A stretch of DNA of 64,000 nucleotides from Pseudomonas frederiksbergensis. GTDB lineage: Bacteria > Pseudomonadota > Gammaproteobacteria > Pseudomonadales > Pseudomonadaceae. The position numbers and the translations under genes were made by a program. Shown here one piece after another: positions 17,950 through 26,160 of this stretch. Position 1 is the first letter of the stretch. Every line of letters starts with the position of its first letter. The notes below the pieces were generated by a model. The model searched no databases, was not told where the DNA came from, and was given only the letters and a program-made list of their open reading frames with translations. The DNA lies in contig NZ_FNTF01000002.1 of the NCBI RefSeq assembly GCF_900105495.1, positions 6,092,001 through 6,156,000 on the forward strand, read 5' to 3'.

Positions 17950-18681
17950 ATGAATGACCTCCAGGCCCTACGCCCTGACGACACCCAGCCCACGCCGTTG
18001 TACCTGCAACTGGCGCGCAATCTGGAAGCGGCGATCCATGCCGGCCAGTGGAAAGCCGAACAGGCCATGCCGTCGGAGCGCAACCTCAGCGAAATGCTGG
18101 GCATCTCCCGCGTCACCGCCCGCAAGGCACTGGAAGTTCTGTTCGAACAAGGCCTGATTCGCCGCAACCAGGGTTCCGGCACCTTCATCACCCCACGCCT
18201 GGAACAACCGCTGTCGCGCCTCTCGGGTTTCAGCGAGATGCTGCGGCTGAAAGGCTTCGTCCCCGGCTCGCAATGGCTGGAACGGGAAATCACTCCGCCG
18301 ACCCACGAAGAACTGATCCGCCTGGGCCTCTCGCCGAACGACAAGGTTGCGCGGCTAAAGCGTCTGCGCAAAGCCGACGACACGGTGATGGCGATCGAGA
18401 TGAGCACCCTGCCCGCCTCGATCATTCCCAAGCCGCAAGCGGTGGGCGACTCCCTGTACGAATACCTCGACGGCATCGGCAAGCCGATCGTCCGTGCCCT
18501 GCAGCACATTCAGGCGATCAACGCCTCGGACGAATTCGCCACCCTCGTGGGCATCGCCCCCGGCACCGCCATGTTGCTGATGACCCGGGTCGGCTACCTG
18601 GAAGACAACACGCCGATCGAAGTCACCGACACCTATTGCCGCAACGACTACTACGACTTTGTCGCAGAGCTTCGCCGCTAA
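17950..18681 (+). CDS. nagR: GntR/HutC-family regulator of N-acetylglucosamine use
   Basis: A 243-residue transcription factor: winged helix at about residues 15-80 (MPSERNLSEMLGISRVTARK is the recognition region) and a UTRA ligand-binding domain (about 95-235). It heads the nag operon, which points to GlcNAc-6-P or GlcN-6-P as effector, as for NagR/YvoA and DasR. I chose ATG 17950, since a longer frame from 17884 has no family similarity. TGGTATT repeats upstream may be its operators. Called nagQ in some Pseudomonas literature. Confidence 0.88.
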   Translation: MNDLQALRPDDTQPTPLYLQLARNLEAAIHAGQWKAEQAMPSERNLSEMLGISRVTARKALEVLFEQGLIRRNQGSGTFITPRLEQPLSRLSGFSEMLRLKGFVPGSQWLEREITPPTHEELIRLGLSPNDKVARLKRLRKADDTVMAIEMSTLPASIIPKPQAVGDSLYEYLDGIGKPIVRALQHIQAINASDEFATLVGIAPGTAMLLMTRVGYLEDNTPIEVTDTYCRNDYYDFVAELRR

Positions 18682-18715
18682 AAGATTGCCGCCAATCGAG
18701 CAACGAGAACCGATC

Positions 18716-19822
18716 ATGTCCGAAGACAATATCCTCACCGCCCACGGCTGGGTTCGCGGCCGGCTGATTCACGAACACGGCAAGGTCGTCTCGATCGAAG
18801 GCCAACCGTGCGATCCGGCCGACAACGACCTGCCTTACCTGCTTCCGGGTTTCATCGACCTGCACGTTCATGGCGGCGGCGGCAAAGACATCATGGAAGG
18901 TGCGCCAGCCTTCGAGACCATCACCAAAACCCACGTGCGTTTCGGCACGACCTCGCTGCTGGCGACCACCATGACCGCGCCGCCTGCAGAAATTTCCAGC
19001 GTGCTCAAAGCCGTTGGCGAGTACTGCGAGCGGCGTCCGAAAGGCAGCGCCCGAGTCCTCGGCGTGCACCTCGAAGGCCCGTACATCAACCCCGGCAAAC
19101 TTGGCGCGCAACCGAATTTCGCCCACACCGCGTTGATGGCCGAAGTCGAAGAATACCTGGCACTGGCGCCAATCCGAGTGATCACCATCGCCCCGGAAAT
19201 CGCCGGCCACGACGCCTTGATCCGTGACCTCAGCGCTCGCGGCGTGCGCATGCAAATCGGCCATACCCTGGGCAGTTACGAGGAAGGCGTTGCCGCGCTT
19301 GAAGCCGGCGCCAGCAGTTTCACCCACCTCTACAACGCCATGAGCCCGCTGCATCACCGCGAGCCGGGCATCGTCGGCGCGGCACTGGCTCACGCCAAAT
19401 ACGCCGAACTGATTCCGGATTTGCTGCACGTACACCCCGGCGCCATCCGTGTGGCCTTGCGTTCGATCCCGTGCCTGTATTGCGTCACCGATTCCACCGC
19501 CGCCGCCGGCATGCCCGACGGTGAATACAAGCTCGGCAGCCACACCGTGACCAAATGCCTGGGAGGTGTGCGCTTGCCCGACGGCACTTTGGCCGGCAGC
19601 ACGCTGACCATGGATCAGGCCCTGCGCAATCTGGTGAAGATCGGTTTGCCCATTGCCGAGGCCTCGCAACGTCTTTCGCAATTCCCCGCCGACTACCTCG
19701 GCCTCAACGAACGCGGGCGCCTGCAACCCGGCGCCTGGGCCGACTGCGTGCGGCTCGATCGCTCACTCACACTGACCGCCGTCATGGTCGAAGGAGAAGA
19801 CATTGACTTCAAAAATGCTTGA
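18716..19822 (+). CDS. nagA: N-acetylglucosamine-6-phosphate deacetylase
   Basis: Hydrolyses GlcNAc-6-P to GlcN-6-P and acetate. The 368-residue amidohydrolase shows DLHVHGGGGKD (metal site), LGVHLEGPYINPGKLGA (metal-binding Glu), QIGHTLG, THLYNAMSPLHHREPG and the catalytic aspartate in VTDSTAAAG. ATG 18716 matches family length; the RBS is weak. It begins 34 bases after nagR and overlaps the next gene by 20 bases. Confidence 0.96.
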   Translation: MSEDNILTAHGWVRGRLIHEHGKVVSIEGQPCDPADNDLPYLLPGFIDLHVHGGGGKDIMEGAPAFETITKTHVRFGTTSLLATTMTAPPAEISSVLKAVGEYCERRPKGSARVLGVHLEGPYINPGKLGAQPNFAHTALMAEVEEYLALAPIRVITIAPEIAGHDALIRDLSARGVRMQIGHTLGSYEEGVAALEAGASSFTHLYNAMSPLHHREPGIVGAALAHAKYAELIPDLLHVHPGAIRVALRSIPCLYCVTDSTAAAGMPDGEYKLGSHTVTKCLGGVRLPDGTLAGSTLTMDQALRNLVKIGLPIAEASQRLSQFPADYLGLNERGRLQPGAWADCVRLDRSLTLTAVMVEGEDIDFKNA

Positions 19823-20825
19823 AGAGGCGCTGTCCTCGTTCGAGGCCGTGCAAGCCCAATTGCAAGAGCTCGACCCGCAGATGATCGAGATCGCCGGGCG
19901 CCTGCGCCGTCAGCCGCCGCAAGTGGTGATGACCGTCGCTCGTGGCAGCTCCGATCATGCCGCCAGTTACTTCGCCTACCTGACCATGCAGCAATTGGGC
20001 TTCCCGGTGGCGTCGTTGCCGATGTCGGTGGTGACCATGCTGCAAGCGCCATTGAAGGTCAGCGGCCAAGTGGCGTTCGCCTTTTCGCAGTCCGGGCAAA
20101 GTCCCGATCTGGTGAACAGCATGCGCCTGCTGCGCAAGCGCGGCGCCCTGAGCATCTCGATGGTCAATGCCGAGAGTTCGCCGCTGGAGGCCGCGTGTGA
20201 GTTCAGCCTGCCGCTGTGTGCCGGCACCGAAAGTAGCGTTGCGGCAACCAAGAGTTTTATCGCCACTCTCAGCGCCAGCGCCCGTCTGATCGGCCACTGG
20301 AAAGAGGACGTGGAATTGCTGGAGGCCGGCCTCGCCCTGCCGGAAGGTTTGCGCGAAGCGGCGAAACAGGACTGGAGCCTGGCCATCGATGCCTTGCGTG
20401 ATTGCCAGCGCCTGATGGTGATTGGCCGTGGCGCCGGTTTCGCCATCGCCCAGGAAGCCGCGTTGAAATTCAAGGAAACCTCGGCGATCCAGGCCGAAGC
20501 CTTCAGCAGCGCCGAGGTCCGCCACGGCCCGATGGCGTTGATCGACGAACATTATCCACTGCTGATCTTCGCCCCGCGCGGCGCCGAGCAAGCCGGTTTG
20601 CTGAGCCTCGCCACCGACATGCGTCAGCGCGGTGCCCGCGTATTGCTGGCCGCACCCGATGACATTGCCGAACGCGACCTCACCCTGACCCGCGCCGAAC
20701 ACCCGGCCCTCGACCCGATTCTGGCCATCCAGAGTTTCTACGTCATGGCCGCCGGTCTGGCCGTCGCCCGAGGCATGGACCCGGACCAGCCACGGCACTT
20801 GAGCAAAGTGACCCGCACCCATTGA
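19803..20825 (+). CDS. SIS-domain protein, probable glucosamine-6-phosphate deaminase (GlmS isomerase-like)
   Basis: A 340-residue protein with two SIS sugar-phosphate domains: MTVARGSSDHAASYFAYL and FSQSGQSPDLVNSMRLL in the first, IGRGAGFAIAQEAALKFKET and AEVRHGPMALI in the second. It resembles the isomerase half of GlmS but has no glutaminase domain. In the GlcNAc operon it most likely converts GlcN-6-P to fructose-6-P and ammonia, replacing NagB (as described for NagB-II of Shewanella). The TTG start at 19803 is favoured because AAGGAG lies six bases upstream; ATG at 19815 is the alternative. Confidence 0.85.
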   Translation: MTSKMLEEALSSFEAVQAQLQELDPQMIEIAGRLRRQPPQVVMTVARGSSDHAASYFAYLTMQQLGFPVASLPMSVVTMLQAPLKVSGQVAFAFSQSGQSPDLVNSMRLLRKRGALSISMVNAESSPLEAACEFSLPLCAGTESSVAATKSFIATLSASARLIGHWKEDVELLEAGLALPEGLREAAKQDWSLAIDALRDCQRLMVIGRGAGFAIAQEAALKFKETSAIQAEAFSSAEVRHGPMALIDEHYPLLIFAPRGAEQAGLLSLATDMRQRGARVLLAAPDDIAERDLTLTRAEHPALDPILAIQSFYVMAAGLAVARGMDPDQPRHLSKVTRTH

Positions 20826-20833
20826 GCGGGAAA

Positions 20834-20928
20834 CCCTGTAGCAGCTGTCGAGTGAAACGAGGCTGCGATCTTTTCAACGCAGGATCAAAAAAAACGCAGC
20901 CTCGTTTCACTCGACAGCTGCTACAGGG
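20834..20928. repeat. 34-bp perfect inverted repeat inside the nag operon
   Basis: Arms 20834-20867 and 20895-20928 are exact complements beginning CCCTGTAGCAGCTGTCGAGT; the loop is 27 bases and contains a run of A. It lies between the SIS gene stop and nagF. Another member of the TGTAGCAGCTG family. In RNA it would be a very stable hairpin within the operon message. Confidence 0.93.
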
Positions 20929-20988
20929 CGAGTTGATCCGAAAGGGCAAGTTGATCCGAACCGTAGTTTTTACTGATGAGACCGAGCC

Positions 20989-23505
20989 ATGCACAACAAT
21001 AATAAAGAGCTGACCCTCAGCGCCCCGCTCAGCGGCCCGGTGCTCACGCTCGCCAAAGTCCCGGACCCGGTGTTCGCCAGCGGCGCCATGGGCGATGGGA
21101 TCGCCATCGATCCGCTGAACGACACCCTCCACGCCCCGTGCGCCGGTGTCGTGGTACACGTCGCGCGCACCGGCCACGCCGTTACCTTGCGTGCCGACAA
21201 CGGCGCCGAATTGCTGCTACACCTGGGCCTCGACACGGTCGCGTTGCAGGGCGAAGGCTTCTCGATGCTGGTCAAGGAAGGTGCGCGGGTCAGCAACGGC
21301 CAGCCGCTGTTGCGCTACGACCTGGACAAGGTCGCGCAGCAGTGCAAAAGCCTGGTCAGCCTGATGATCCTGACCAACAGCCAGGACTTTCAGGCGCGAC
21401 CGATCACGCTGAAGTCAGTGAAAGTGGGCGAGCCATTGCTGCACATCATTCGTCGGCACGCGTCGGGCGCGCAGACCGAAGCGGAGCTCTGCGGGGAAGC
21501 GATTCATGGCCACATTCGCATCGCCCATCGCGGCGGTTTGCATGCCCGTCCGGCAGCGCTGATTCGCCAGACGGCGCAAGGTTTCAAGAGCCAATCGCAG
21601 CTGCACTTCGCTGGCAAATCGGCGACCTGCGACAGCTTGATCGGGATGATGGGTTTGGCCGTCGGCGAGCAGGACGAGGTTCAGGTCAGCTGCCAGGGCC
21701 CGGACGCCGAAGCCGCGTTGCAAGCATTGCTGATCGCCTTATCCACAGCGCTGGCCGAAGACAACCACGCCGCCGCGCCGACACCGATGGCCCGACGTAC
21801 TCGAGCGGCCGAAGCGGGCGTGCTGCACGGTGTTTGCGCCGCTCCCGGCCTGCTGGGCGGGCCGTTGTTCCGCTTGAACGCCATCAGCCTGCCGGTGGAT
21901 GCCGGCAACCATGATCCCGAGCAACAGCGGCTCGTTCTCGACTCCGCGCTGACGGTTGTGCGCAGTGAAATCGAGCACACGCTGACCCAAGCCAGGAAAC
22001 ATAAAAACACCGACGAAGAAGCGATCTTCGCCGCACACCTGGCCCTGCTCGAAGACCCGGCGCTGCTGAACGCAGCCAACACCTCCATCGACCAAGGCAT
22101 GGCCGCAACCCACGCCTGGAGCCGATCGATCGACGTCCAGTGCGAAGTGCTCCAGCAACTTGGCAGCCCGTTGTTGGCCGAACGCGCCAATGATCTGCGC
22201 GACCTCAAACAACGCGTGCTGCGCGCCCTGCTCGGCGAAAGCTGGCACTACGACGTGCCGGCCGGCGCCATCGTCGCCGCCCATGAACTGACGCCGTCCG
22301 ATCTGCTGCAATTGAGCCAGCAAGGTGTTGCCGGGTTGTGCATGGCCGAAGGCGGCGCGACCTCCCACGTGGCGATTCTCGCGCGCGGCAAAGGCTTGCC
22401 GTGCCTGGTCGCGCTGGGTTCTACGCTGCTGGATCAGCAGCAAGGCCAGGCGGTTGTGCTGGATGCCAATAACGGTCGTCTCGAACTGATGCCGAATGCC
22501 GAACGTTTGGCCCAGGTGCATCAGGCGCAACTCGATCATCAACAGCGCCGCGCCGAGCAACAGGCCAAGGCTCACAGCCCGGCACTGACGCTCGACGGCT
22601 TGCAGATTGAAGTCGCCGCCAATGTGGCCTCCAGCGCCGAAGCGGCTGATGCCTTGGCCAATGGCGCCGACGGCGTCGGCTTGCTGCGTACCGAGTTTCT
22701 GTTTGTGGATCGCAACACCGCACCGGACGAAGAGGAACAGCGCGCCGCCTATCAAGCCGTGCTCGACGCCATGGGCGACAAGTCGGTGATCATCCGCACC
22801 ATCGACGTCGGCGGCGACAAACAACTCGACTATTTGCCACTGCCGGCGGAGGCCAACCCGGTGCTTGGCCTGCGCGGCATTCGCCTGGCTCAGGTCCGTC
22901 CGGAAATCCTCGATCAGCAATTGCGCGCCTTGCTGCACGTCAGCCCGCTGTCGCGCTGCCGGATCCTGCTGCCGATGGTGACCGAAGTCGATGAGTTGCT
23001 GCACATCCGCCAGCGTCTCGATGCGTTGTGCACTGAACTCGGTGTGCTTGAACGCCCGGAGCTGGGCGTGATGATCGAAGTCCCCGCCGCCGCGCTGCTG
23101 GCCGAGCAACTTGCAGAGCATGCGGACTTCCTGTCGATCGGCACCAACGACTTGTCGCAATACACCCTGGCCATGGACCGCGACCACGCCGGCCTCGCTT
23201 CGCGGGTCGACGCCATGCACCCGGCATTGCTGCGGCTGATCGCCCAGACCTGTGCCGGTGCTGCGCTGCATAACCGTTGGGTCGGTGTCTGCGGCGCGCT
23301 CGCCTCCGATCCGCTGGCCACCCCGGTACTGATTGGCCTGGGCGTCAGCGAGTTGTCGGTCAGCCCGGTGCAGATCGGTGAAATCAAGGATCGCGTCCGC
23401 CACCTGGACGCGAGCGAATGCCGACGCATCAGCCAGGGTTTGCTCAAGTTGAGCAGCGCCACTGCGGTGCGTCACGCCTGTCACCAGCAATGGCCTCTGA
23501 GCTGA
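20989..23505 (+). CDS. nagF: PTS fusion protein EIIA(Glc-type)-HPr-EI for N-acetylglucosamine
   Basis: An 838-residue soluble phosphotransfer protein with all general PTS steps in one chain. EIIA (about 5-150) carries His63 and phospho-acceptor His78 in LLLHLGLDT. HPr (about 170-255) has GLHARPA with His185. EI (about 285-838) has the phosphohistidine loop GGATSHVAIL (His460), the GVGLLRTEFLF and SIGTNDLSQYTLAMDRDH motifs for PEP binding, and Cys768 in GVCGALASDP. It passes phosphate from PEP to NagE encoded next. Same gene order as the nag cluster I recall in P. aeruginosa. A long hairpin repeat precedes it. Confidence 0.95.
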   Translation: MHNNNKELTLSAPLSGPVLTLAKVPDPVFASGAMGDGIAIDPLNDTLHAPCAGVVVHVARTGHAVTLRADNGAELLLHLGLDTVALQGEGFSMLVKEGARVSNGQPLLRYDLDKVAQQCKSLVSLMILTNSQDFQARPITLKSVKVGEPLLHIIRRHASGAQTEAELCGEAIHGHIRIAHRGGLHARPAALIRQTAQGFKSQSQLHFAGKSATCDSLIGMMGLAVGEQDEVQVSCQGPDAEAALQALLIALSTALAEDNHAAAPTPMARRTRAAEAGVLHGVCAAPGLLGGPLFRLNAISLPVDAGNHDPEQQRLVLDSALTVVRSEIEHTLTQARKHKNTDEEAIFAAHLALLEDPALLNAANTSIDQGMAATHAWSRSIDVQCEVLQQLGSPLLAERANDLRDLKQRVLRALLGESWHYDVPAGAIVAAHELTPSDLLQLSQQGVAGLCMAEGGATSHVAILARGKGLPCLVALGSTLLDQQQGQAVVLDANNGRLELMPNAERLAQVHQAQLDHQQRRAEQQAKAHSPALTLDGLQIEVAANVASSAEAADALANGADGVGLLRTEFLFVDRNTAPDEEEQRAAYQAVLDAMGDKSVIIRTIDVGGDKQLDYLPLPAEANPVLGLRGIRLAQVRPEILDQQLRALLHVSPLSRCRILLPMVTEVDELLHIRQRLDALCTELGVLERPELGVMIEVPAAALLAEQLAEHADFLSIGTNDLSQYTLAMDRDHAGLASRVDAMHPALLRLIAQTCAGAALHNRWVGVCGALASDPLATPVLIGLGVSELSVSPVQIGEIKDRVRHLDASECRRISQGLLKLSSATAVRHACHQQWPLS

Positions 23506-23546
23506 GCTCTCAACAACAAAACAACAAGAACCCAGGGAGATTCGCC

Positions 23547-25262
23547 ATGTATCAATACTTCATCGAAGGCCTGCAACGCCTCGGCCGCGCGCTGATGCTG
23601 CCGATCGCGATCCTGCCGATCGCCGGCCTGTTGCTGCGCCTGGGCGACACCGACCTGCTGAACATCGCGATCATCCACGACGCCGGCCAGGTCATCTTCG
23701 CCAACCTGGCAATGATCTTCGCCATCGGCATCGCCGTCGGTTTCGCCAAGGACAACAACGGCACTGCAGGCCTGGCCGGCGTCATTGGTTATCTGGTGAT
23801 GATCTCCACCCTCAAGGTGCTCGACGCGAGCATCAACATGGGCATGCTCGCCGGGATCGTCAGCGGCTTGATGGCGGGCGCGCTGTACAACCGTTTCAAG
23901 GACATCAAACTGCCGGAGTACCTGGCGTTCTTTGGCGGCCGGCGCTTCGTGCCGATTGTCACCGGGTTCGCCGCCGTCGGCCTGGGCGTCATTTTCGGCT
24001 TGATCTGGCCGCCCATCCAACACGGCATCAACAGCTTCGGCACCTTGATGATGGAGAGCGGCAGCTTCGGCGCGTTCGTCTTTGGCGTATTCAACCGTCT
24101 GCTGATCGTCACCGGTCTGCACCACATCCTCAACAACATGGCGTGGTTCGTCTTCGGCAACTTCACTGATCCGACCACGGGCGCCATCGTCACTGGTGAC
24201 TTGTCGCGCTACTTCGCCGGCGACCCGAAGGGCGGCCAGTTCATGACCGGTATGTTCCCGGTGATGATCTTCGGTCTGCCGGCCGCGTGCCTTGCGATGT
24301 ACCGCAATGCTTTGCCGGAGCGCCGCAAGGTCATGGGCGGGATCTTTCTGTCGATGGCGCTGACGTCGTTTTTGACCGGTGTGACTGAGCCGATCGAATT
24401 CGCCTTCATGTTCCTCGCGCCGCTGCTTTTTCTAGTGCATGCGTTGCTGACCGGGCTGTCGATGGCCATCACCAACCTGCTGAACATTCACCTCGGGTTT
24501 ACGTTTTCCGGTGGTTTGATCGACATGATTCTCGGCTGGGGAAAATCTACCAACGGCTGGCGGATGGTACCGGTCGGCCTGGCGTATGCGGTGATCTACT
24601 ACGGGGTGTTTGATTTCTGCATTCGTCGGTTCAACTTGAAGACGCCGGGGCGTGAAGATGTTCTCAATGGCGACAAAGTCGTCATCGCCGACAACGAACG
24701 GGCCGGCGCTTACATCAAGGCACTGGGCGGTGCGCAGAATTTGATCACCGTGGGTGCATGTACTACTCGGTTGCGGCTGGACATGGTGGATCGCAACAAG
24801 GCGAACGATGCGCAATTGAAAGCGCTGGGGGCGATGGCGGTGGTGCGTCCGGGCAAGGGTGGGAGTTTGCAGGTCGTGGTCGGGCCGATGGCAGACAGCA
24901 TTGCCGATGAGATTCGCTTGGCGATGCCTGCGTTGGGGCGCGCGATCATTTCCTCCCCCGCTGCGGTGATCGATGCGCCGAAACCTGCTGCGGTGGCAAG
25001 TACAGAAGCACAGCAATGGCTGAATGCGTTGGGCGGCGGCGAGAACGTGTTGCAGATGGACTGCATCGCCATGACCCGGATTCGATTGCAACTGGCGGAC
25101 GGCAAAGCACTGTCGGAATGTGGTCTGAAGGCGTTGGGTTGCCAGGGCGTCAGTCAGTTGGAGGGAGGGATTTGGCATCTGCTGATTGGCGACAAGGCAT
25201 CGAGTTTGAATGATGCACTGGAGGTATTGGTGAATCGCAGTGAGGTGAGTGCCAAGGTTTAA
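23547..25262 (+). CDS. nagE: PTS N-acetylglucosamine permease, EIIC with tandem EIIB domains
   Basis: Inner-membrane importer that phosphorylates GlcNAc on entry. The 571-residue product begins MYQYFIEGLQRLGRALMLPI. EIIC spans about 1-360 with the family motif GVTEPIEFAFMFLAP. A first EIIB domain has phospho-cysteine 405 in GACTTRLRL. A second, similar segment (about 485-560) reads MDCIAMTRIRLQL, with Cys506 displaced relative to the arginine motif, so it may not accept phosphate. EIIA is supplied by NagF rather than fused, unlike E. coli NagE. ATG 23547 has AGGGAG upstream. Confidence 0.94.
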   Translation: MYQYFIEGLQRLGRALMLPIAILPIAGLLLRLGDTDLLNIAIIHDAGQVIFANLAMIFAIGIAVGFAKDNNGTAGLAGVIGYLVMISTLKVLDASINMGMLAGIVSGLMAGALYNRFKDIKLPEYLAFFGGRRFVPIVTGFAAVGLGVIFGLIWPPIQHGINSFGTLMMESGSFGAFVFGVFNRLLIVTGLHHILNNMAWFVFGNFTDPTTGAIVTGDLSRYFAGDPKGGQFMTGMFPVMIFGLPAACLAMYRNALPERRKVMGGIFLSMALTSFLTGVTEPIEFAFMFLAPLLFLVHALLTGLSMAITNLLNIHLGFTFSGGLIDMILGWGKSTNGWRMVPVGLAYAVIYYGVFDFCIRRFNLKTPGREDVLNGDKVVIADNERAGAYIKALGGAQNLITVGACTTRLRLDMVDRNKANDAQLKALGAMAVVRPGKGGSLQVVVGPMADSIADEIRLAMPALGRAIISSPAAVIDAPKPAAVASTEAQQWLNALGGGENVLQMDCIAMTRIRLQLADGKALSECGLKALGCQGVSQLEGGIWHLLIGDKASSLNDALEVLVNRSEVSAKV

Positions 25263-25286
25263 ATTGTGGGTACCTGATAGTCAGTC

Positions 25287-25381
25287 ATCGCAGGCAGCCA
25301 GCTCCCACAGGGATTGGATGTTTGGCAGGAAGAGATTAGTCGACTGTCAGGCCGCCATCGCGAGCACGCTCACTCCCACAA
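25287..25381. repeat. Two REP-like units in direct orientation
   Basis: CATCGCAGGCAGCCAGCTCC (25287) and CATCGCGAGCACGCTCACTC (25356) both end in CCCACA and are divergent REPs in the same orientation, just after nagE. They are not a mirror pair like the other REPINs in this window. Confidence 0.65.
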
Positions 25382-25399
25382 GGGATCGGTGTTCGCCTT

Positions 25400-25760
25400 T
25401 CGCTCCTCACCACTCAACAGGCCGAGCGTTAGCTCGCCTGCAGCTCTTGATCTTGATCCACCCGCCCCTTCGGGAGGCTGAGTGGAGGTGTTCATCTGGG
25501 GGGCAGGCGCGCAGCGCCGTTCGACGCAGTCGAACACATCGAGAGGAGGTCGAAGCGAAGCCGACCGGAGGCGATGCCCCCAGATGAATACCGGAACGAA
25601 GGAACGCCGAGCCTAAGCGAGGGGCCGGACGCTCGGGGCGAGACCTTTTGGTTCCTTTTGGGGCGTTTGCCAAAAGGGACTCGCCGTAAGGGCGAAACCC
25701 TAAGTCGCCGTTACCGCAGAAATGGATATGCACTCAGTCAACAACAGCCAGGCCGGCTTC
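25400..25760. repeat. Long GC-rich intergenic repeat element, probably dispersed
   Basis: This part of the 581-base gap after nagE contains open frames on both strands (25574-25804 plus, 25407-25733 minus) that I recognise as commonly mis-annotated hypothetical proteins in fluorescent pseudomonads. It has local inverted symmetry: CATCTGGGGGCA-like near 25493 and TGCCCCCAGATG near 25574; TTCGACGCAGTCGAA near 25520; CTCGGGG and CCTTTTGG...CCAAAAGG near 25640-25680. I see no ribosome binding site or protein family. Treated as repeat DNA, not a gene; copy number cannot be seen here. Confidence 0.65.
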
Positions 25761-25787
25761 CAGGCCGCCTCGCCCCCAAATCGCAGA

Positions 25788-25822
25788 CAAAAAAAACCCG
25801 CTGAAATCACTTCAACGGGTTT
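25788..25822 (-). terminator. Rho-independent terminator of the NIF3-like gene
   Basis: AAACCCGCTGAA and TTCAACGGGTTT pair with one mismatch around a five-base loop, and the minus strand continues into a run of eight T. It lies 22 bases after the stop at 25844. Confidence 0.88.
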
Positions 25823-25843
25823 CTCATTTCAGCGGCAGGCGGA

Positions 25844-26155
25844 TCAAAAATCCTCCAACCGCCACACCTCATAAGCTGGCGTCTCGTAGGGATGACTCTG
25901 CTTCAGAGCCTCCACCACCGCCCGGATCAACTCGTCGCTGACCACAAGCTCAACCTTCCATTCCTCAACCTGCTCGACCTGCCCCGCCTTCCCAATGAAC
26001 GGCTGACTGCCATCCAGTGGGCGAAACTGACCGAGGCCGAGCACTTGCCAGGCGCAATGGTCGTACGCGCCGATCCGTCCGCCACCGGCGGCGAATACGG
26101 CACTCTTGACCTGCTCCACATGACTGGCCGGAACAAAAAAGCTGAGCTTATACAC
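25844..26155 (-). CDS. NIF3-like (NGG1p-interacting factor 3) small protein
   Basis: A 103-residue protein, MYKLSFFVPASHVEQVKSAV..., with GAYDHCAWQVLGLGQF in the middle and HPYETPAYEVWRLEDF at the end. This is the insert or stand-alone domain seen in YqfO/NIF3 proteins and related to the PII/CutA fold. Function is unknown; the fold suggests small-ligand or metal binding. Six bases of spacing separate it from the purL stop, but it lies downstream on the same strand, so it may be read through from purL. Confidence 0.8.
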   Translation of the reverse strand: MYKLSFFVPASHVEQVKSAVFAAGGGRIGAYDHCAWQVLGLGQFRPLDGSQPFIGKAGQVEQVEEWKVELVVSDELIRAVVEALKQSHPYETPAYEVWRLEDF

Positions 26156-26160
26156 GACGC

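Noticed and set aside
21739..23490. A 583-codon open frame antisense to nagF
   Set aside because: Shadow of a complete EIIA-HPr-EI gene; no recognisable protein features.
25574..25804. Possible small gene in the nagE-NIF3 gap (and an opposite frame 25407-25733)
   Set aside because: No RBS, low-complexity Arg/Gly/Pro composition, and the DNA looks like a structured dispersed repeat.
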